Positions 60,851-64,000 of a stretch of 64,000 nucleotides of DNA are shown here, one piece after another. The DNA is from Cristatella mucedo. Its lineage: Eukaryota; Bryozoa; Phylactolaemata; Cristatellidae. The notes below the pieces were generated by a model that did no database searches, was not told where the DNA came from, and saw only the letters and a program-made list of their open reading frames with translations. The position numbers and the translations under genes are program-made. The DNA lies in the NCBI GenBank assembly GCA_009760855.2, contig WPIO01000255.1:116675-180674 (forward strand), read 5' to 3'. Position 1 is the first letter of the stretch. Each line of letters starts with the position of its first letter.

Positions 60851-61499
60851 AAGATTTACAAAGCAATTTGGTTCCGTTTTCTTACTTGGTATTAGATTTC
60901 TTTACTACTTCATTTATATTCAGAGCATCTTCCCACTTGGTTTATCGATTACCTTTTGCTTATAACTTAGGTAATTACTTTGGAGACAGTGCTTTCAATC
61001 CTTCAGCTCATTGCCTAACAACTTGGTATAGGCCATCATTTTAATATCGCTATGGCTATGGAGTACCGAGCCAATAGCTCGAAGTCTATCCGTTCGTTAC
61101 GATCGTGAACCTGCCTGTGTCAATTGTCTTTGTTGCAGTTCTGCCTGGAAAAAGTTTTCTTGTTAGGACTAACATAATATCACATTTGAATTATACTGCC
61201 CGTATAATGGGTATACAAATATCCAGTTATTTTAATTGCAATGCAAAGCGTGATTTGTAATTTTTTTTTCAATATTAACATGGCTCAAATAAAAGGAAAC
61301 TGCAAATAAGTCAATTATTATCCGCAGCTAAAGAAAACGTGGAAATTATTTTGTACTGCTGATTGCTAGTATCGCACTTCTGGATTAATACACGTCCAAA
61401 ATAAGATTTGATCCGTTTAAAAACGATTAACTAAAGCTTATAAATGTACAGTTACAGCACTCTAACCATTTTTCTGGATAACATGATTTCGGTTTCTTG

Positions 61500-61950
61500 T
61501 ACTCATCCCTCAAGTTTGGAAAAATAGCCTATGACTTCTGTTTTGACAAATAGAGGCACTAACTACAGTCATTCTTGGTAGACTACCAGCACAAGTAAGG
61601 ATGGTCCGACCAGGGTACCAACAACGCTTCAAACCTATTGCTTTTCAAGGCAATCAGCTACTTGCTGCAGTGGTAGGGGAATCGTGCGCATTGGCTGGAT
61701 TAATTTGGTAGTTTGCTATACGTATACATTATTTATTTGTTACTTATTTTTAAGTTTTCCTTTCGTGTCATAGTAGAAAGCCTAATAGTGGTGTACCGGT
61801 TGACCCCTAATTACTTTGGTCATTGAGTATTGAACTTTAAATTAACAGTGTGCCTATCCTTATGCATCCGATGCATTTTCCTGCCGGTTGCTCGGTTGAA
61901 AAGCAGTAAGTGCCTTGTTAGGTAGCTGCAATCCGAATGAGCCTTTGGGT
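61500..61950. repeat. Old dispersed repeat D, copy 2
   Basis: Uninterrupted relative of 51.08-51.19 plus 53.91-54.2 kb: GTAGACTACCAGCACAAGTA, CAACGCTTCAAACCTATTGC, GCAGTGGTAGGGGAATCGTG, and AGTAAGTGCCTTGTTAGGTA near the end. It gives an empty-site-like comparison for the hAT insertion (CAACGCTTCAAACC versus TAACGCTTTAAACC). Confidence 0.6.
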
Positions 61951-64000
61951 CAGGCACGTGCCCCAACAACTAGGGCAGGATAAACAACTGCATTATCTCT
62001 ATCACTACAGTGCAGACTACCTTGCGAGGAACGTCTTCAGGCGACAAAGAAGCACCTGAAATTGAACCTGCAATAAGTATTTCTTGCCTTGGGCTTTTAT
62101 GTCGCATAGAAACGGATTATCCCATAAACAGTGCATCCTAATTAAAACATCGCTACGGATTATAACGTCCTAGCCTCCATAACCTAGGGGATGCGGAACG
62201 CCGACATTTTCTTACCATGAGTTGTTTACCTGGGCACGCTGATACAAAGAATGGCACACTTACTACAATATTGCATCTAATTATCAATCCTAGCTATACA
62301 AGTCAGTCTAATTTTTGAGCAAATGTCCGTACAGAATCCGCACTCGTGGGCGCTTCTAGTGACCGTCTCTGGAATTCTCACTAAATGCTACAGGCTCCAA
62401 GATACTGCTGTTAGGATGTCTATCTAGCTATTGATACCCAGGATCTAGTGTGAATAGCATCTGACATGGCAGAGGTAATAGCCCTGGACGTGAGGTGCTC
62501 GCTCTCTCCTACCATGGTAATTGGATCGAGTCTTGCAGTTGGTGTTTCTTTATTGCTAACTGAAAGCAATTTTAAAAGCCATTAAGCCTTTACTCCTGCT
62601 ATACTAATGGGACTGTTACAGCAGGTATAACTTTATGTATGCATAGTTGCCTGCGAGGCTATTGGTCCATCGACAACGGGCACTAATGAATTTCCTTCAG
62701 TTGCACTTGAAGGCAATAGCTGTATGGTGATGTGCGAACATCTTATTCATTTAAAAGATCAAGGCGCGCGGTTTTAGTGGAACGACAATGTTTGCATTAA
62801 AGAGATACTTCCCCTTAAGTCGTAAATTTCGGTGCAGATGTCAACGAGAGAGGATCGTCGCAAACGCTTTTACTAGGGGGTGATTGAGGCGTATTTTCTA
62901 AACTATTTTTTCTACATATTATTTATTAAAGTATGTGACGTATCACGTATACAACTTCTGCAGGTCGATGAGGCAATATTTATTAAGCTAATGTCTCTCG
63001 TGAATTATTATTAAATGGTAAAAGGCCTCTGGTGAGATACCCTCTGCTATACCGTCAATGGCATTGTGCCACCGGCCTCCATAGTGGGAGGAAAGCATTG
63101 GTCACTTAAATGCATCAGATAAATGAGTGGCATACCCGATAGAATATTTATGTATTAAAGTTATTTAAAAAAATACTAAAAAGTTACATTTACATGTTAA
63201 ACCTTGTAAGTAAGTTCTGCGAACATTGTATACGGAAACGATACAGCTAAGACCTGTTTAAAGTTATTGTGATTGTTATTTGACCGTAGCACTTGAGAAA
63301 TTACGTGCTTATGGTCATCCAAACGCTTATCGCTTCCGGCTGCTGGGTCTCCCGCGACGGCTGCTGCCTTAGCTACGGCGGCGGCTAGTAACCTGCTTGC
63401 TAGTTATGATTGTCAGCAGCTGCCATTGTTACATCATCGTAGATAAAATGCATTCCTAGATATCAATGTTTTTGCTAAGATTTATGAACTATGCATTAAC
63501 AAAAGAAAAGCACCCCATAGCCGCCTCGTTGGCCGGAACCGCCAGCTCAGACACCTCTCATTGAGCTGGAACTGCTAGCTGAATACCCGCTCATTTGGTA
63601 TTCCTAGCATAGTCTCGAACTGCTCAGCCCGCTCCCCCACATGAGACAGTGTCAATCTCTCTAACATAGTGGTCATCAGGTCTATTGTAACTCCGTCGGC
63701 CACACTTAAAGCTTGCCTTTGGAATCCTCGCTCAATGTGCAATAAACCTATAGTAATAAGCGACCTCATTTCTGAAAATGGTATCGAACTGCTCGCCCTA
63801 ACTGAAACCTAGCTGAAATTGATAAACTGCACGACAATTAAAGGCGCTACTCCATCCGGTTTCTCGTTCTTTCACACCCCTAGATCAATCAAAACTGGAG
63901 GTAGAGTTGCTATTATTGTGCGCTCGAAATTCAACTTCAAGCCATTTGCAGTACCCTCGAAGCAGTCTTTTGATACAATTGTCTTGGTCTCACCCGAAAA
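61951..64000. other. Unassigned sequence
   Basis: No gene, RNA gene or shared repeat recognised; a short minus frame (63575-63769) has no motif. Confidence 0.4.

Overview
This is an invertebrate (metazoan) nuclear window that looks like a transposon graveyard. It holds non-LTR retrotransposon (LINE) remnants of two families, a tRNA-derived SINE family, one hAT transposon with a recognisable transposase, one decayed Maverick/Polinton-type element with a protein-primed DNA polymerase B, a ~172-bp satellite array and several long hairpins. There is no operon structure, no bacterial-style gene density and no intact host gene I can recognise. The repertoire (CR1/jockey-like LINEs ending in ATT repeats, a GTF2IRD2/ZBED5-type hAT, a Polinton) fits a marine invertebrate such as a cnidarian, mollusc or annelid; I cannot name the species.

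Layout. 1-6 kb: mostly unassigned AT-rich sequence with a near-perfect 112-bp hairpin at 2.1 kb and two weak exon candidates. 6-14.8 kb: LINE-B 3' fragment (6.06-6.49), LINE-A fragment (8.7-9.6), a long antisense LINE-A (11.4-14.2) carrying a SINE and a solo LINE-B tail, then a sense LINE-A (14.2-14.8). 18.5-19.6 kb: a LINE-A copy split by another LINE-A. 22 kb: LINE-A endonuclease scrap next to a ~360-bp GA microsatellite, then GC-rich sequence. 26.3-31.2 kb: repeat modules flanking 17 diverged ~172-bp units. 31.75-31.93 kb: foldback hairpin. 32.2-39.0 kb: AT-rich Polinton remnant interrupted by a LINE-A tail. 39.0-40.3 kb: a second copy of the repeat modules. 40.3-50 kb: GC-rich patches, two longish ORFs of unknown nature, a tRNA-like/SINE zone and degenerate short motif repeats. 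51.2-53.9 kb: hAT element with matching 8-bp target duplications. 54.4-60 kb: LINE-B, then a LINE-A cluster with one copy nested in another. 60.7 kb: third SINE copy. The remainder to 64 kb is unassigned, with an old repeat at 61.5 kb.

The features do not form a pathway; what links them is insertion order. SINE into LINE-A, LINE-A into LINE-A (twice), LINE-A tail into the Polinton polymerase gene, and hAT into an older repeat can all be read directly. All coding remnants carry stops or frameshifts, so none is expected to be autonomous now. The least explained structure is the 26-31 kb module/satellite composite, which resembles in architecture the bivalve elements with ~160-170-bp internal core repeats. 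All identifications come from reading the sequence; no database search was run.
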